From contig NW_019091358.1 of assembly GCF_001949145.1 (NCBI RefSeq), positions 490,265-552,264 on the forward strand: DNA of 62,000 nucleotides. Reading direction: 5' to 3'. Of this stretch, positions 1 through 12,170 are shown one piece after another. The notes under the pieces were generated by a model, which saw only the letters and a program-made list of their open reading frames with translations, ran no database searches and was not told where the DNA came from. The stretch comes from Acanthaster planci. Taxonomy: Eukaryota > Echinodermata > Asteroidea > Valvatida > Acanthasteridae. The number at the start of each line of letters is the position of its first letter. Within the stretch, counting starts at the first letter, position 1. Both the position numbers and the translations under genes were made by a program.

Positions 1-2134
1 TGTACATGTTCTCTGCTCATTTTCATTTTGTTACATGCACATCTGTACCAGTACAGGTACATTGATCTAGTGTACACATGTGCATCATTTAAGTATTTTC
101 ACTGTTGAAATGTACATGTACATGTATGTACCGGTACATTGCAAACGTGCTTAATTTGAAATTTAAAACTTCTGAATTGCAGAACAGTTGAAAAGACATT
201 TCAGGAAAGCAATAGGAAATTTGAAAGATTTCAACTTTTTTTCTGTACAATTAACCAAAAAGAAATGTCAAATTATAGTTTCCATTCATTCAGGAGGAAT
301 GCGTGTACATTATGTACAATTGTAAATGTAGAAATTGGCTCAAATTTTGTGTCTGTGGATTGCAAGAAATCTTCAGTTGAGCAAGGAGCATTAAGTCTCC
401 GTCCTTGTACACTTCTGTATTGATTTAAATAGACTAGAATATTTAACAAGACAACCTTGATGTTCACTTTGCCCAGTGTGCATAGTACAATGTATGTCTG
501 ATTGATTTTTCTGGTCCACCACTGAAATTAAATTTGATGCTAACCGGACATCTCGGGTGAGATTCAGAGAAGACAATCGTCGGTAAACGAGGATGCAAGA
601 GATGGAGCATTGGCAGCCTTGGATTGACATGTGATTTACCGGTACATGCACATGTATGGGGCTCTAAGGAGCAAGGTTGCTGAGGGAGAAACTCGAGAGC
701 TTTTCATGAAATTCTTCTCACTGGAAATTGCAATCTTCAAATTTACAGTGTAACAGAAAATCTGCTTTTTTATTCAATCAGTGTGATTAAAAACAAACTG
801 AAAAAGCAAGTGTTATTGCCATCAATCTTGGATGCATCATCGTTTTGTTTCAGTTTAAATTCTCTTTTTTTGAATGGCCTCCATAGCATTTGGAAATGTG
901 TACGTACATGTACATTGTACATGTCCCAGTACGATACATGTCTTTCCAATTTGGGACCCCAGCCATGTACAGATGGTGGATCTTGGGTCCTCTGTTGTTC
1001 AGTGTCACACATTGAAAGAATGCAGAAACTGTCACATGCAGATGTACATGTACATGTGCATGTTCATACATAGACACACACAATAACCATCTTGAGTAGA
1101 GGGGTTTGCTCGTTTATTTTACTTTCAAACTGACACCTATGACTATGTGTCTAATGTACACTGATTTTAGAGAGACAAGGAGCAATCCTTTATCAGTACA
1201 TTCAGTACAAATACAAGAATAGGCACTGGCAGATACCTTTTTAAAAAACTCTTTCACAGAATGTGTTGACATTCCAAAGTGGCGACGTTATGGTTACCAC
1301 AGCACTTGACATTTGAATATACAGTACACGGGTACTGGTACCTATACAAAATGCACACTGTGTCTTCAGTTTCAAATTAATAAATTACTAAGCTATTGTG
1401 ACGTGTTACCATTTGCCACTGTTCATCAATAGAGGACAAGTCATCCTATTGATGACGTATACACACATGTACTACACATACAACATCCATTTTAATTCCA
1501 GTATTTAAAGAAGATTGTATTGCGGATGTTTTGCAGTGGGAATGCTTGCTTCAGTACACATACTTCAGTGGTTTACGACCTCACCCTGTTAATTTGTTTT
1601 TCTGTGGCATGCTGTGGATTTGGTAGGATTTGATTTTGCTTGACTAACGATTAACACTCTTTGTTCTGTGAATATGGTACATGTACATGTATCAGTGAAA
1701 ACTTTCAAGAATGGTGTTGGAGCCATGACCCACTTGTACTTGTACCAGCAGACTGGGTGGTTGATTTTTGCAAGCACATGATTTTCCCCAAGTTGATTTA
1801 AAAGTGAGATTATTTGTACCTTGCTTTGCCAAGAATGTTGTGACGGTTGTGTACATAACACTTTGCACTGAACACATATTTAGGTATTTCTTAATGTTTA
1901 TGCTACATGTATGGTAGGGGTATTTGTATGTAGGGCCGTATAAATAGACAATCATATGGTACAGTACTTGAAAAATAAGGTACATGTACAACAAAATGAA
2001 AATGTACATATTTCTGCAACTTTTGTCATGTGGATGCTTTGCTGAATGACAATCGTTTTGCATGAGTGTGGCTCCTTCGCAGTAATGCCAAACTTGTAAT
2101 TATCCTGAAATCTGGGCCTCTCATTCTCTTTCAG
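1..2134. other. Upstream flank or 5' intron, no gene seen
   Basis: No exon can be supported here on either strand. The region holds scattered TACATGTA-type palindromes (for example 112-131 and 1042-1060) in AT-rich DNA. If 2133-2134 is a used acceptor, part of this is the intron after an untranslated first exon, and the promoter may lie outside the window. Confidence 0.5.
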
Positions 2135-2219
2135 ATTTTGGGTGTGATGAACCTGTAGCTTTTCCTTGAGAAAACGTCTAGTCGCACCTGTTCCTCTTGA
2201 AACCCACCGCAAAGCCGAC

Positions 2220-2375
2220 ATGAGCCAGAACGGACCTGTGCATGTGGAGATGACCCTTGATCCAGCCCCTACCAACGGGCCATTGAGCACCTTCGCCCCA
2301 CTGAATCATGACCCAGAGGACGACATGAGTGATGACTTTGCCATCCCTGAAGATGACAGTGGCGACAACATGAAG
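2220..2375 (+). CDS. Exon 1, start codon and acidic N-terminus
   Basis: The exon encodes residues 1-52, beginning MSQNGPVHVE and ending EDDSGDNMK. The ATG at 2220 has G at -3 and A at +4, and it follows an in-frame stop at 2148-2150, so it is the first Met of this frame. A pyrimidine-rich tract ending in AG at 2133-2134 may be a splice acceptor, giving an untranslated stretch 2135-2219 in the same exon. The donor is AAG|GTTAGT at 2376, phase 0. Residues 32-50 are strongly acidic (DPEDDMSDD, PEDDSGD) and probably disordered. No signal peptide or membrane segment is visible, which fits a cytoplasmic protein. Confidence 0.72.
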
Positions 2376-2666
2376 GTTAGTGTTTTGAAAAGAAAATTCT
2401 TATGAATTCGATATTACATGTTTGTGTAATTATTTATTGAAATTGAAATCATTGAAATCTCTGAAGATTAGCTGATCCCAGCCATCCAGATGAGAAAGCC
2501 CGATGTGGATGGTAAGTGTCAAATGAAGCCCAGATGGTGCTGTTAACCTGTAACAACGGGCAACCTGACCGTGTATTAACATTTGGTAATGCCCACTGCC
2601 CAATAATGCCTGCTGCCCGAATCACTTGCTGGCTCCTGGAAGCAAGACAGATTAATTGATTTTGAC

Positions 2667-2722
2667 TGGTAATGCGGCTCAGGCATAAGTGGCATCCATT
2701 CTCCTGAGCCGGTCTTAAACGC
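2667..2722 (-). repeat. Solo arm of small hairpin repeat family
   Basis: The sequence GCATCCATTCTCCTGAGCC followed by GGTCTTAAAC matches the right arms of the hairpins at 32434-32553 and 34172-34267. The matching left arm is not visible here, so this is probably a truncated or decayed copy. Confidence 0.55.
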
Positions 2723-4810
2723 ACGTCTAACACTGGCCAAGCACATATTTATTCCCTTAGTAAGTGCTATTTTAAGAGATGGTATATTTCATGGTCATTG
2801 TATCCAATGGGTTGGCAGTGAAGGGGCCAAACACTACCCTCTCATAATAAGTGACATGATGAGGGCCTACAAAAGGAGTTGGTCACTTCAGAATGGTTCC
2901 TTCAGCCATCACAAACCCCAAATCCAGTAGAAACAGTTACAAATGTCGTGAATGATGTCTGAGAGTATTTCAAAGACATACCAGATACATGTACATGTAA
3001 CCCCTGAAAATGTTGAAACCTGTAATTGAAATGCTATTCACAAAGACTTCTAATTTTCTGACATGCCAATTTACCAGTAAATTCATGTATATGGTATATT
3101 GCAGTGAATGAATAATAACGATGAAAGTTTTGGTTAAAAAACAAATTTTTCAGTCCACCGGCCGGGCCAGTATTCGTAACATTTTACCAAACAGGGTTTC
3201 ATCGTGACAGAAATTGTCATATTTTTGAAGCTCCTCTGGAACAAATTGTCCCCACAGAAGTGCAAGGAAAAATTTGGCTAGGCCCAAGTGTTTGCTAAAT
3301 GTCCCCAAATACATGTACATGTACACTGTAACCCAACTTTTTTCACATGTATAATGTGCTCAGTGTTAAAGTTAGCCTCACACTTTGGCTCATTTTGGAC
3401 TTCAAAACTTTACACAGATCTACAACTTTCAAAGACCACTGTATACTACCGGGTACACCTGTACGTTTTGCATCCAAGTGCAAAAATGAAAGACTAAGTG
3501 CACAATTTAGTCAACTTAATGGCAAACCTTACCGAAAGAAAAATTGATTTAATTACATGTACTGGTATCTCTAAACAGAATGACCAAGAAACTTGTGCTA
3601 CTGTACATATACTTCCGGCAACACACTAGAAATTTGTATTTTAAAAACTTTTTGTCTCTATTCTTACATGTACCGTACATGTACTGTACATGTACGTTAA
3701 ATTCTTATGCAGTCACTTACCAGTACATACCGGTACTGTAGCATATTTTATACAAGACAAACTTTCATACTGCATTTCTTGATCTTGCTTTGGCTATGAG
3801 GCCAAGTCCCCCAGTATACATGTACACTACCAAATACATGATCATTATAGTACCAACCGTTCAAAAGGACAGAAGTACACTTCTTGTACCACCATCCTCC
3901 CCTGAATTCAAGAGCACAGTTGTCAGACCACAAGTCATTGTCCCTGTCGAAGGTTGAGAATACATGTACCTGCAGCCACTGTAGCAAGGGGTGGTGACCA
4001 GTGGGCTGTCTGCATGAGTGTCAAAATACAGACTGCCACAGTGCATCACAAAGTTAGAACCCAGGACCCTGGTACTGCTATTCAGATCACAGAAGCTACA
4101 TGTAGTGCGTTTGTTGTATGTAGTGAACCGAATGACAATCAGGATCGGCGTGGCAGTCTCTCACACAGAGTATGTGAGAAGGTATTAAAATCTGCCGATA
4201 CGTGAAATGTAGTAACTCTTTGTTCTCTGCCAGATGAAATTGTCTGTGTTGCTGGTACAGGTTGTATGAAATACCTGTTGCCCAGCAGCCTTTGAGCAGA
4301 ATGACAATGGAAGTGAACAGAAAAGAGCCCAGAATCTGCAGTTTGATTGAAGCCATGGCTGTGTACAAATATATGTCAGACTCAGATCTGACTCAGTGTT
4401 CCACGTCTGTGTGTGGTTGTGTTGTCACTGTGATATTTACAGGAAACTTCAAAATGTACATTTTCACTGCTGGTGTTTTTTGCATGGAAGTGTACATGTG
4501 GAAGATGTCTTGATCAAGGGATTTACCTTTTCGTTAGTTGTACTGTCATCAATAACTTAAACTGCAGGATTCTTGTTCATCTTCACCCCAGCGTAGATTT
4601 GCTGGCTAGTGTTAATTGCACAGTATTGATTGCAGCAACCTTGATTCCACAGTCAAGAATGGACCAATCGACCAAAATGAAGTGCTCGTGTTTGGCTGAT
4701 TGCAACAAGCAAGCTTACTGTTCACGTACATGTACATCTACCATATTTTGTACATGTACCGGTACCTTGTATGACACTTCATGTAGAAGTGATTGTTTTT
4801 CATGGTTTGG

Positions 4811-4995
4811 GGTCGGCTGGCCAGTCCGAGTCAGGTGAAGCAGCAGGTACTGCAAACTATTTTCAAGATGTATTTTTGCGTTGGGGAGATTTTAATTTGT
4901 ATAACAGCTTTTACCCTTACCCAACGTATATATTGATACACACTGTATGCTCGCAGTACCCGCTGCTTTACCTGACTCGGACCGGCCAGCCGACC
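4811..4995. mobile_element. Fold-back (MITE-like) element 1 in intron 1
   Basis: Arms of 43 bp at 4811-4853 and 4953-4995 are inverted copies with three mismatches; both start from GGTCGGCTGGCC and run to GGTACTGC. The interior is about 100 bp and AT-rich. It has no coding capacity, so it would depend on enzymes from another element. The right arm lies inside the larger inverted repeat 4909-5160. A target duplication is not evident. Confidence 0.75.
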
Positions 4996-5160
4996 TTAGC
5001 AAGCTCGGTGGTAGAATGGTTAAGACGTCTGCACTAGTAAGCAGGAGGTCCTGGGTTCGAGTCCCACCCAAGTAAGCTTGTGAATTTTTTCGCAAGCTCT
5101 CGGACAAGCACTGAGCATACAATGTTTATCAATATACATGTACGTTGGGTAAGGGCAAAA
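4909..5160. mobile_element. Fold-back element 2 enclosing a tRNA-like sequence
   Basis: Arms at 4909-4952 and 5113-5160 are inverted copies: TTTTACCCTTACCCAACGTA on the left and its complement reading into GGGTAAGGGCAAAA on the right, then ATTGATA and TGTATGCTC. The right arm carries a few extra bases that create a TACATGTA. Between the arms lie the right arm of the previous element and a tRNA-like segment. Confidence 0.7.
5004..5076 (+). repeat. tRNA-like (SINE head) sequence
   Basis: An A-box-like TGGTAGAATGG at 5009-5019 and a perfect B box GGTTCGAGTCC at 5054-5064 are spaced as in a tRNA gene. An anticodon-like stem (TCTGC/GCAGG) closes an 8-base loop instead of 7, and no clean acceptor stem is found. 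It is therefore more likely a tRNA-derived repeat or tRNA pseudogene than a working tRNA. It could still recruit RNA polymerase III. Confidence 0.55.
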
Positions 5161-5213
5161 CCCATCATACAACATTTCAGGAGTTGTACATTATAAAGTG
5201 CACCGATCGGGTG

Positions 5214-5559
5214 CCCAGCAGAAGGGCATAAGCACACTTAGGCCCTTTCACCTGGAAGCATGATCACAGCAGAGAAAATGTTCCTGGCAAAAGGGCGTAA
5301 GAAATACACTCTCTTTATTTAGTAAAAATGGATATAATTTACTACAAAATCAACCTGGGCTGTACAAAAAGCAACCTTTGAACAAGTTATTAAAGGACTT
5401 GTGCTGTTTTTTTTACTTATGTACTTTTTGCCAAGAAATCTTCATATTTCATTAAAATACAATAGTCAATACTTTCATCCTTTTGCCGGGAAAAGATTCT
5501 TTTGCAGTGATCATGCTTCCTGGCAAAAGGGCCTAAGCACTTACGCCCTTCTGCCGGGG
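5214..5559. mobile_element. Fold-back element 3 with arms near 90 bp
   Basis: The outer arms at about 5214-5267 and 5507-5559 are inverted copies sharing GCAGAAGGGC, TAAGC, AGGCCCTTT and GGAAGCATGATCAC. Similarity continues inward at lower identity (GGCAAAAGG around 5286 and its complement around 5480). The direct motif GGCAAAAGGGC also recurs. It has no coding capacity. Confidence 0.75.
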
Positions 5560-5568
5560 ACACAACGA

Positions 5569-5630
5569 TGTACATGTACAGTATACAATGTACATACATG
5601 TATGTACTGTACATGTACATGTACAGTATA
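5569..5630. repeat. TACATGTA array
   Basis: A run of TGTACATGTACA units, with GTATAC and CATACATGTATG variants, abuts the right arm of the fold-back element at 5214-5559. Each unit is its own reverse complement. Confidence 0.8.
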
Positions 5631-5976
5631 CTGTTGGCGGTCAGTTGAACTTTTTGCATTACAACTTGACAGTTCTACATTTTGGAAGTACACGTGCCAA
5701 TACAGTAAATGTATGCACAATCTAAGTTTGCACAGTTTTAGTGTGTAAGAAACAGAATACTGTGTCTTTTGCAAAGATCCAAGTACATGTATGGTTGTCT
5801 TTGTATGATATGCATAGAGTATATACTGATATACCAGGTTGTGTGTACTGGTGGTATCTCAACCGTTACAGTGCACGGTACATGTCCTGGTGCGTCGATC
5901 TTTCACCCTTTCCCTCCAACAATCATTGCGTAATTGACAAAATTCCTCGCTTTGTTGGTGTTTCCTCGGTCTGCAG

Positions 5977-6085
5977 GAGGTCTTCGTTGTGTTGGAAATG
6001 CTAGATGATGATGAGAGATTCGGCTTCTCTGTGATGGGTGGCATTGAAGAGGGGTTCCTCCCCAGAGTGGATGAGATCTTACCAG
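5977..6085 (+). CDS. Exon 2, first half of PDZ domain
   Basis: The exon encodes residues 53-88, with residue 89 split. It follows the acceptor CTCGGTCTGCAG and ends at the donor CCAG|GTAAGA, phase 1. It opens with a beta strand (EVFVVLEML). The carboxylate-binding loop comes next as R-FGFS (residues 66-70; the family's usual GLGF is replaced by FGFS), then the SVMGG strand and turn, and the third strand (PRVDEILPG). This is the textbook first half of a PDZ domain up to the conserved Pro-Gly. The exon lies in the same phase as exon 1, and the join reads DNMK-EVFVV. Reading on into the intron meets a stop at 6175, so retention would truncate the domain. Confidence 0.92.
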
Positions 6086-7232
6086 GTAAGAGTGGTCCTG
6101 AACAATGTTTGTGTTGTTGTAGAGATGGTGTGATTGCAGATGACAGGCTGGGTGCAGTATGCACTTTGGACGGGTGATCCTTCCACGAAGGACTGCCTCA
6201 TGATTTTCTGACCAGTCACTGCCGTGAGCATGGAGCATGCGCTCTGGCTTTGGGGAGGCATGCATGTTGCTTCCCATTTGCAGAAAGGGTGGGGTGTTAA
6301 TAGATTGTGTGTTTTTGAGGGACGATGGCATACCCAGGATTGGGAGGGGGGTTGAGTATGTTTAACCCTTTTTTTTCGAAGTTTTATTTTAGGAATTGAA
6401 AGTTCCAACAGTTTGGAAACACTACCATTACCTTCCATGGGTGGGGGATACTTCAAATACCCTGATTAAAAATCGGACAATCGTTTTGGAAAAAAAATTC
6501 CCATTCCCCGTTTAAGTCATACCCAACCCTCAGACTCAGTGCAGGGATATGCTACCGGTAGGCTTGAAGAGTATGGATTGATAAACATACATACATACCT
6601 AGTACGCACATATGCTGTGCACGTATACCTGTAGTCTGAAGCCTCAGAGACAACTTTTGCAAGTTATGCAGGTTACCGGTACGTGTGTAGACCATTTTCA
6701 CTTTGCTGTTTGCATGGGCAGCCAAAGTTTGCGGAAATATTACCCTACCGCCCGGTTAGTGTGGCTTGGGATTTAACCTCAGAATGTGCCCCACATCTTT
6801 TAAAGAGGGCCGTAGTTTTATTCGGTACTGACTTAGGTAGTTGGTGCTTATTGTTTTTGAGTAGTGAATGAATTGTTCTTTTTATGCTTAAATTGCACTG
6901 ACAGCTAGCCATAGTTCTACCAGCCCCGGCTGGTAAAACCACTGATGTTGGCATTAAAATAACAGATTACACATACTGTAGCATGCTGTTCTGAGGTACA
7001 TGTACACTGTACATTGTACATGTACACATTGTGTATTTGTACTGGTACCGGTATGTACATTGTTTTCTGGATATGGCACTCCAAGAATCAAGCTACCGTA
7101 CCTGTATTTGATTTGTGCACCTGTTACACATGTATGGGTATGTACAGTGTAGTGTTAGCATTTTAAATGTACCGGTACAGTAAAAAATTCATTTGCCCCG
7201 AGTAAAAAAAAAACCATCATGATAAAGATATG

Positions 7233-7286
7233 GTACATGTACATGTACATGTATTGGTACAACATGTACAGTACTGTCAGTACATG
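7233..7286. repeat. TACATGTA array
   Basis: Tandem GTACATGTACATGTACATGT followed by TTGGTACAAC and ATGTACAGTACTG variants. It is one of the longer palindromic tracts in intron 2. Confidence 0.75.
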
Positions 7287-7996
7287 ACATGGATATCGGC
7301 AAGTTTTTTTTTGGGGGGGGGGGAAGGTTGACGACTTTTTCTAGGGTGGGGCAAAGCACTTACATGTACATGCAGCAGCATGAAGGAAACAGTAGAAGGG
7401 GTCATTCTGAGGTACCAGTCTTCTCAAGTATAAATCACTTCACCCCCTTTTCTCCCTTTTTTGTTTCTCTTGGTTTTTCATTTAAAAGTTTGAAATTACT
7501 CATTCAGAAGTAGAGTATGATACCGGTATCTGTTCAGAAATATGCATACACATGCAAAAGTACACACGGACATGTACATGGTACGGTACCTCTCATGTTC
7601 TAGGGAAAAATCCGTCCAATGATTGTTCCCCTTCCAAAAGTGTACTGCTATATCATGTGTGCAATGTCACTGATGAATATACATGTACATGAATTTACTC
7701 AGTGCACTTTGGAAAAGCACTTGTTATTTCCGCCCATGTACAGGTACTGCGTGCAGTACGATGTGCTTCAACATTATTTCAGCATACAAGATTATCCAGT
7801 GTTTATTTTTGTAGATTTGAGAGCATCTGCTTGAATTTTTGTAGTGTTCAAAGTTCAAGCGATGCTGTCTACATTGTGTACACAAACCCATAATTTATAG
7901 CCCGTTGCCTGGTGAAAATAAAGGCATGCTACCGGTACCTGTGACCATTACATGCAATCTTACATGTTGTGCACATCGGTAGCTCCCTCTGGAGTT

Positions 7997-8100
7997 GTAC
8001 ATCAAGCTACATGTACATCTACCAGTACATATACATGTACCGTACAGAAACATGTACATACATGACTGTACATGTTCGTGTGTACACGTACATGTATGTA
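7997..8100. repeat. Degenerate TACATGTA array
   Basis: About 100 bp made almost entirely of GTAC and CATG cores with short spacers (ACATGTACATCTACCAGTAC, TACATGTACCGTAC, TACACGTACATGTATGTA). Confidence 0.75.
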
Positions 8101-10235
8101 CTTCACATTTGCTGACACCTGCTCACCATTATCTTCTTGCTGTGTACGTGTACATGTATCTGCAATACTGCCCTCTTTTGGCAACTGCTGTCAAAGAGGC
8201 TGGAAGACTTCTCTTTATCGTGTGGTGGCCAGCCACAGGTTGATTTTTACCGTTACATGCAGAAATGCTGACAGTGTGCATAAAAAGTATGCGCCGGTAT
8301 GCATAAGTGTGTACATGCATAGTATGTATTTCACTGTTGCAGGGTGATGGTCATAAGGTTTAAGCTGGGGGGAAAGGTTACGGTAGATTCTGTATCTTTT
8401 TGTACTGCATCCTGCTGGTTGGCTACATGTACATGTACGTGTACTTTGCTCACCCTGTGTTGCCCTGACATGCCTGAGGTTATGTACATTTTCTGACATT
8501 ACCAGTGACAGAATTAGACACCTTAGTGGACGAGTTTGTGGAACATTTCAAAAAAGATGGTACTAGTACTTCCTTCCAGTGATTTCATCAAGTTGAATTT
8601 GTTCAACTGAACACTTTGTTGTTGAAGACAGTTTTAGATACTGTACATGTACGGTGTACATACATAGGCATTGTTATGCAATAAAATGCACATTTAATCA
8701 CATATACTGTTCCCTTGTATTCATACTGGGACCTGTTGCCGTTATATAACCAAACAATTATTTCCTGCTGTGACTTGGTCCACAGTTGTATACATGTACA
8801 TGTATACATTATACTCCCATGGATAAACAAATACATGTAGCATATTATTGGATGGGGATGCCATCTCCTACTGGTACACGTACTTCCTGTTTGTCCTCCT
8901 GCTGTCTTATTTCTTTTCCCTCCAGAGACCTTCAGAACTTTTTACATATCCGTAAATTTGATTATACCGGTACATAAGATCTTCCACACTCCCCCCTCCC
9001 CCTCGATCGCGGCGTGTCTAGAGTTTCCGCCAGTTGTTTGCTTGATGTGAACAGCCATGGACACGCTTGTCCACTTCCAACAGTACTTTTGCATAAAAGA
9101 TGAGGGAGACATCCTGGGAGACTGCCCCCCGAGATTTGAGTAAAAGCCCTGCAACCCTTTCCATTTTGTCACTAGTTTACATGCACAATATTCATTTTTA
9201 ACCGGTCCCCCAAGGTGGCTTGGGAAGTGTTATTATTCCCTTCATTTCTTCAACTGTCATATTACTGTCTATGTACATGTAGGTGTTCAGCAGGGGATTT
9301 AATGCCATGTGGAATGTGATGCATTGGCTGTTTTAGTCTATGTTCATTGCTATTGATTGTTTTCTGTGAAGATTATACTCACTCTGTTTGACAGGGATGT
9401 GCACGCTCAGTGCAGGAAAAAAAATGTTTTAACGTTTGCTAACCAGAAACCGTTTTTGTCTTGGGAAAATATTTTTTACTTCCAGCGAGGTTTTGTCAGC
9501 TTGTTGAAATGTACCGTACATGCCCATAGTTTGTGTCGTGCATTGTTGAGACAGTTTGTACAGTACATGTAGTTGCCATTGAATTGATTAGAATGTTTTC
9601 TTGATTTAAAATACAGTCCGAACATAAGGGTTAAAAGTAGGAAACAACATTATGCATTACTGATACCAATTGTTTACAATTCCTATATATTTTCATGTTT
9701 CATTCTCAAATATTTCACAATTCGATACGAAGCATTACTTATTTATTTGTTAATTTCCGTTTGCATAGTTACCTGTACCTCATAATGTATTAGTTGCCCT
9801 TGCTGGTGCAGAACAGAGCGCTATGATGAACGGTTGACTTCTGACAAGATGAGAGTTGTCTGATGGTTGCCAAGGTTATTTGACCATTTGCAGTTGACGT
9901 TCCATTAATTGATCAATTAACGTGTGCGTATTGGCCACTGGAGCATCACTGGAACTTGTACTTGTATGTGTGGTTTTGACCATTTTGGTGTCGGTAAAAT
10001 TGCGTTTTGTCGCTACTCCAAAGGTGCATTATTTCCCTATAACTGTCAAATGAAAAATGTGACTTTTTTTTAACAAAATAGCGGCACAGGTAAAGTTAAA
10101 AATTCAACAGGTTGTACCACATTGCAAAAGCAGACTTTTAGGAAAATATTCTTGCCGGTAATTCCAAATATAGTTTTTTCTTCTCCTCTTAGATGCTTCC
10201 ACACCCTAGAAAAGGCTGCATTAATGATACATGTA

Positions 10236-10488
10236 GGTGGGTCATTCTGTGAGATTGGGGCACAATTTGTGACGGTGTCCTTGTTACATGGGTAATGTCA
10301 TGTCCTGTAGAGTAGGTCATTTACTCTGTAAAAAATAAGACACACCTCTGTATTCAACCTTGCAAGATGTATAATTTGGAATCCACACGCAGGGAGACAC
10401 TGGTACATGTGCAGCTGTTCATTTGAACAGAACCCACGTAACAATGGACACCGTCACAAATTGTGCCCCAACCTCATGGAATCACCCA
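10236..10488. mobile_element. Fold-back element
   Basis: Arms at 10236-10293 and 10432-10488 are inverted copies. The core GGCACAATTTGTGACGGTGTCC on the left has an exact complement in the right arm, and the tips GGTGGGTCATTCTGTGAG and TCATGGAATCACCC are similar. The interior of about 140 bp is unique and non-coding. The high identity of the core suggests a fairly young insertion. Confidence 0.75.
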
Positions 10489-11930
10489 GTCCCAACATAC
10501 ATGTACATTTATGCTAGTGTTATGTCAAAGTTGTTATTGAATAGAATATTAAATTTTTATAATTTTTATGAAAAGAGAGCTACAGTATGTATCTGTAGAG
10601 ACATTGGAAAAACTCTGTGGGTGTATGTTTTAGGAGACAAGCTTAGAATTTCTTTTTCCATCATCATTCGTAGGAAAACAGTAAATGTAGTAGTAAACAT
10701 GTACCAGTAAATGTACATGGATTAATATACCGTACAATTACCAGTAGTGCGGGTTTACCACAAATGAGAAGAGTCTATGCTTAATTTATTCGTAATTTTT
10801 ATTAAGGGTGGGGGTTCAGTTCCACCACCATGACAACCATGGCTTGAATTCACCACATGATCATCAACATGAACATTTGTTATCACTGGTTTTGAGAAAT
10901 CTTATGGGAATGTTAATAACGTGTACAGAGTGATCACTGCATTAATCTGCTCTCATCATGTGGAGCTATATAACCATAACCTGTGTAATTTTAGGCTGAA
11001 GTTGAAAGAGCGATGCCTCAAGGGATGAGATTAAGGCTTGCCTTAATTGGAGGTGACTTGGTCAGGAGCAGCTCTGGTATGGTGGACAGTATGGCATGGA
11101 CAACCAGTGGGCAGAGGCTCATGTGATTTGCTGAACACAATAAACCCCAACGTGGGGGCTGATCAGACGGTCAAGCAATCAACCTGTTGTGCTGTTATCA
11201 GAAGGTTCGCGGGCAGTGTGCAACAGTAATCCACAGAGTACTGTCATGTTATTAGCTCTATGCCAACCATATGTACAACTTGCTCCTGCACTAGTACCAG
11301 GATTACACACCTGTGTGAACAGCATTGACACATAGATGCACATGTACCATCTGCACACTGATGAAAGATATTCTTACTGGGGACTTGGCACGTGCAGCCC
11401 TGTTTTGTGTGTAGGTACACATCTGTCATTGTGCATTGTGAGTTGATGTATCAGTGAGCCAATTGGTTTCATCATGGGCTGTCACTTGTGTCAATGGAGT
11501 GCATGATCGATGATGGGTCTCCCTGTGATTTAAGCCCCTAGCCCCCCGTGCTCACAACTCTGGAAGGGGGGTGGAAGTTGATCATTATTCTACTGGATTG
11601 AATGTGGGACTTGAATCTAGCCAGAAACATCCCCCTCCCATCCAGCCTCGGTGTAGTCTTTTCATCTCTTCTGGATTTGCCATGAGGCTGACATCTATGC
11701 CAGCGACGCATTAACTTCTTGCTCTAGCCTTTGGTTTACCTGACCAACCCACACCAGCATGACTGATATCGGCGGATATGTCATACTTCTGGTGGAAACA
11801 AAGGACCAACAGATAAAGCTCTTTGGTAAGGTGTCAAAGTGCTAACTCTTGTTTTTTGGTTTTTTTTTTTTAGAAATTGTGTTTGTTTGTTTGTTGGGGT
11901 GTTGGGGTGTTTGTTTGTTTTTTACATATA

Positions 11931-12170
11931 AGGGTAATTCCAGAAATGTGTGACATTTTTTTGTCCCTGTTACATCTGACCTTTGTTATTTGACATGGAA
12001 ATATCACTGGAATTGATTTCAAACTATAATTATTTGTTTAGCAGGTACTTTGCATTAATTCATCACCCTTGGAAATTAGAAAATGTGTTCTGAACCTACA
12101 AAGTCTATGTACTGGTAAGATGTGACAGGGACATGAAAAAAAGACCCCTCATTTCAAGAATTACATGGAC
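11931..12170. mobile_element. Fold-back element
   Basis: The left arm (11931-11981) reads AGGGTAATTCCAGAAATG, a T-run, then GTCCCTGTTACATCTGACC. The right arm (12114-12168) reads GGTAAGATGTGACAGGGACA, an A-run, then CATTTCAAGAATTACAT. They are diverged inverted copies about 50 bp long. Confidence 0.65.

Larger units (their letters stand above)
2376..5976 (+). other. Intron 1
   Basis: A 3.6 kb phase 0 intron between exons 1 and 2 (GTTAGT...CTGCAG). It contains a solo arm of a small hairpin repeat (2667-2722), TACATGTA tracts, and, between 4811 and 5630, a dense run of fold-back elements, a tRNA-like sequence and a TACATGTA array. No further exon is evident. Confidence 0.7.

Noticed and set aside
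5004-5076. A functional tRNA gene
   Set aside because: The A and B boxes are good, but the anticodon loop has 8 bases and no 7 bp acceptor stem pairs. I keep it as a tRNA-derived repeat.
7995-8243. Open frames full of Tyr, Met, Val, His, Cys and Thr, here and at many other places
   Set aside because: These are translations of TACATGTA arrays in different frames. They lack splice context, domain content and normal composition.
8856-8935. Hydrophobic frame before a pyrimidine-rich tract and CCTCCAG, resembling a membrane segment or acceptor
   Set aside because: A pyrimidine-rich tract encodes hydrophobic residues by composition alone, and no exon-like sequence follows.
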